A stretch of DNA of 64,000 nucleotides from assembly GCA_009823395.1 (NCBI GenBank), contig CM020510.1:7953273-8017272 (forward strand), read 5' to 3'. Below the pieces are notes generated by a model. That model saw nothing but the letters and a program-made list of their open reading frames with translations, ran no database searches and was not told where the DNA came from. Below, piece by piece: positions 61,933 through 64,000 of the stretch (positions are counted from its first letter, which is position 1; every line of letters starts with the position of its first letter). A program made the position numbers and the translations under genes. This DNA comes from Thamnaconus septentrionalis. Taxonomy: Eukaryota > Chordata > Actinopteri > Tetraodontiformes > Monacanthidae.

Positions 61933-64000
61933 GTCCATTTTGTTCTCCCATCAGCCCTTTCTCCCACTTTCATTAGACTCTTTTATGTTGGGCCCTAATC
62001 ACCTGAGTGATTTTTTTTCGCCGAGTTCTCGAGCTGCCCCGCTCGCCGCCACGCCGCACTCCGGCGAGAACAAAACTGTCCGTTCAGAGCAGCTGCTGCT
62101 GCTTTGGGATGTAATTCACAGAGATGGGAAAGTGGCCTGAAGTGGGCAGCAAGATGAAAGGGCCGCAGAGATGAATGAAAGGCCAGACTGTACCTCAGAT
62201 GGATTTCTTTCCCACTTTTTAGTCATGTGTCTTATTTATATTTTTGTATATATATATAGAATTATACATACATTCATACAAACATGAAACGTGGGAAAGA
62301 AATCCGTCTGTGGCCCAGAAGAAGGAGACCAATGAATCACAAGAATTGGTTCATTAAAAAGATTTGTTCACCCAACCATTCAGTACTTGGTGGGAGCCTC
62401 GACTGCACCGTGGGCAGTCTGACCACCTGAGCTGATACACCACCATCGAGCAGTTCACACTGTACACTGGTACGCGCAAGTTTGCGAGTGACATGCGACT
62501 TTAAAAGTGAATGCGCTGCAGCAAAATTCTGATTCTGCAGAATGAGCTTCTTGAATCATCTCATGCGTTCAGTTCAGATTCGCTACTCACTGTCTGTGAC
62601 TCAGTAATCACAAAATCCATCATTTATTCAATCCTGACAACGCCGGATGTCTGCTTCGTGCTTTCCAGAGAAAGAGAAGGAAAACATCTATGTTTCTTTT
62701 TTTTGTGGCTATACTGTGACACACTTGTTGTTGTTGCTTTGGTGTGTAACAAACATGGAGCCCCACTGACAGCTTAGCAAGGGTGAGTTCTACTGCTGCT
62801 GCTGCTGTGCCTCTGAATTTGATGCTAGTGGACGGCCGTTAAGCCTCATGCTGTACTTTCCAGGGGAAATACAAGCAAACATTTTTCAGTGGATGGGCAA
62901 AGCCAGTGGTTATCTTGTCCCAAAACTGCATTAAGAGTTTAGATTTCATTTGAATCCAAAGATTACCAAAATATTAAAATTAGAATTTCAAGAGACGGAG
63001 CAAAATGCAAAATTGGCTTGGAACGTCAGTTTTCAAAGGAGACAAGTTGTTGCGTGTCGAAGGTGATCTTTGAATGACAGGGGTGAAATTGTCAAGTACC
63101 TCAGATTTATGAAAGTTTTTAAGACCCACCACCCAAAAAGCAGCCAAAATGTACCTTCTGACCAGCAAACATATAATCTTCACAAACATAAACTGACAGG
63201 CTACTGATGTTGAGCGAGAAAATTCACAGCTGCTGACATCCAGAGATGCTGTTTATTTTCAGGCCAGCAGCAATTCAAAGTGAAAAAAATAGCAAAACAA
63301 AACAAAATGAAACATCAATCTACATAAATTTCACTGTTGTCAGGATAAAAAAAAGCGTAAAATGAGCCAGTTTCAAAGCCTTGTGTGTGTGTGTGCGCGC
63401 GCTTCACAGCAGCTTGAACCTTCACCTGTGCGGCAGAAGCTCTGTACCGGCTCCTCATCACACATCAGCTCCTCCACAATAGATCAGGCGCAACACATTT
63501 TCTCGCCCCGGTGGTCACGTGCGTTACTGAGCAAACGCAATTTCATAGAGTTCGAGGCCCATCGCGAGACCTCTGTGATATCTCGCAGGGGGCTGCCGCG
63601 AAGCTGCGTCCTTTGCATACAGAGTCTGCGTGTGTGTGTGCGTGTGCGCGCGTGTGGGAAGGTGATTTGTGGACGTGCGGTCACACCTGTACACTTCAGA
63701 CTGTTTATGTAATCTAATGTGTTTTGCAGCATTAATACCTTTTGCGCCGCAACTAGACTGAGGCCTGCTACACTCATAAAGGGAAATTAGCATAATGTTT
63801 GGGCCATGCACATTCATCAAATATGCACTTTCCTCACGGGGAGAGGGAAAAAAAATAGATGGGTTGTGTTTTCCCACCTTCTTAGGAGATGTTTAGTAAA
63901 ACAAACCGGTTCCGTTTGGAATAAATTACGGAAAATGAAGGTCTTCGCCGGGGTGAAATACAAATCAGAGTAGCCCAGCGTGCTGTGCTGTTATTTCACT
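61933..64000. other. Intergenic or intronic, nothing recognised
   Basis: No coding exon or RNA gene is supported. Simple repeats are minor: a short TA-rich run at about 62246-62260 and short (TG)n at about 63384-63400 and 63630-63650. Sequence near 63470-63640 is mildly CpG-rich. Confidence 0.45.

Overview
The window is nuclear DNA from a ray-finned fish, probably a percomorph-type teleost. The evidence is three spliced vertebrate genes with short introns and GT-AG junctions, very many long (CA/TG)n arrays, a tRNA-derived SINE with intact Pol III boxes A and B, and LINE 3' tails of the kind common in teleosts. No bacterial, viral or organellar gene was found.

Layout. From 1 to about 34.4 kb I find no gene. 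This flank holds microsatellites (densest in 4-13 kb), one SINE, LINE tails, an unclassified mosaic of duplicated segments at 13.3-19.5 kb, CpG-rich stretches at about 18.7-19.3 and 23.8-24.3 kb, and two CTCF-like motifs (27.3 and 34.05 kb). The gene block follows: mrps22 (+, 34509-38223, 8 coding exons), then copb2 in tail-to-tail orientation (-, 39377-49255, 24 coding exons), then rbp2 (-, 50739-52510, 4 coding exons). From about 52.6 kb to the end there is again no certain gene, but there is a DR1 nuclear-receptor motif upstream of rbp2, two more CTCF-like motifs, sequence that looks like conserved non-coding DNA near 58.5-58.9 kb, and one candidate exon at 61.76 kb.

The trio MRPS22-COPB2-RBP2 is also adjacent in human 3q23, so this is conserved synteny. 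The products act in unrelated processes: the mitochondrial ribosome, COPI vesicle coats, and intestinal retinoid binding.

The most unusual object is copb2. Its WD-repeat and solenoid part is complete but looks more diverged than is usual for this very conserved protein. Between the canonical core and the canonical acidic tail sit three large, phase-0, mutually homologous exons (39629-42084) that would add about 740 acidic, low-complexity residues. Exon 15 also carries one extra base that breaks the frame. Other points of interest are a Gln-to-His change at the retinol-contacting position 108 of rbp2 and the DR1 motif upstream of it.
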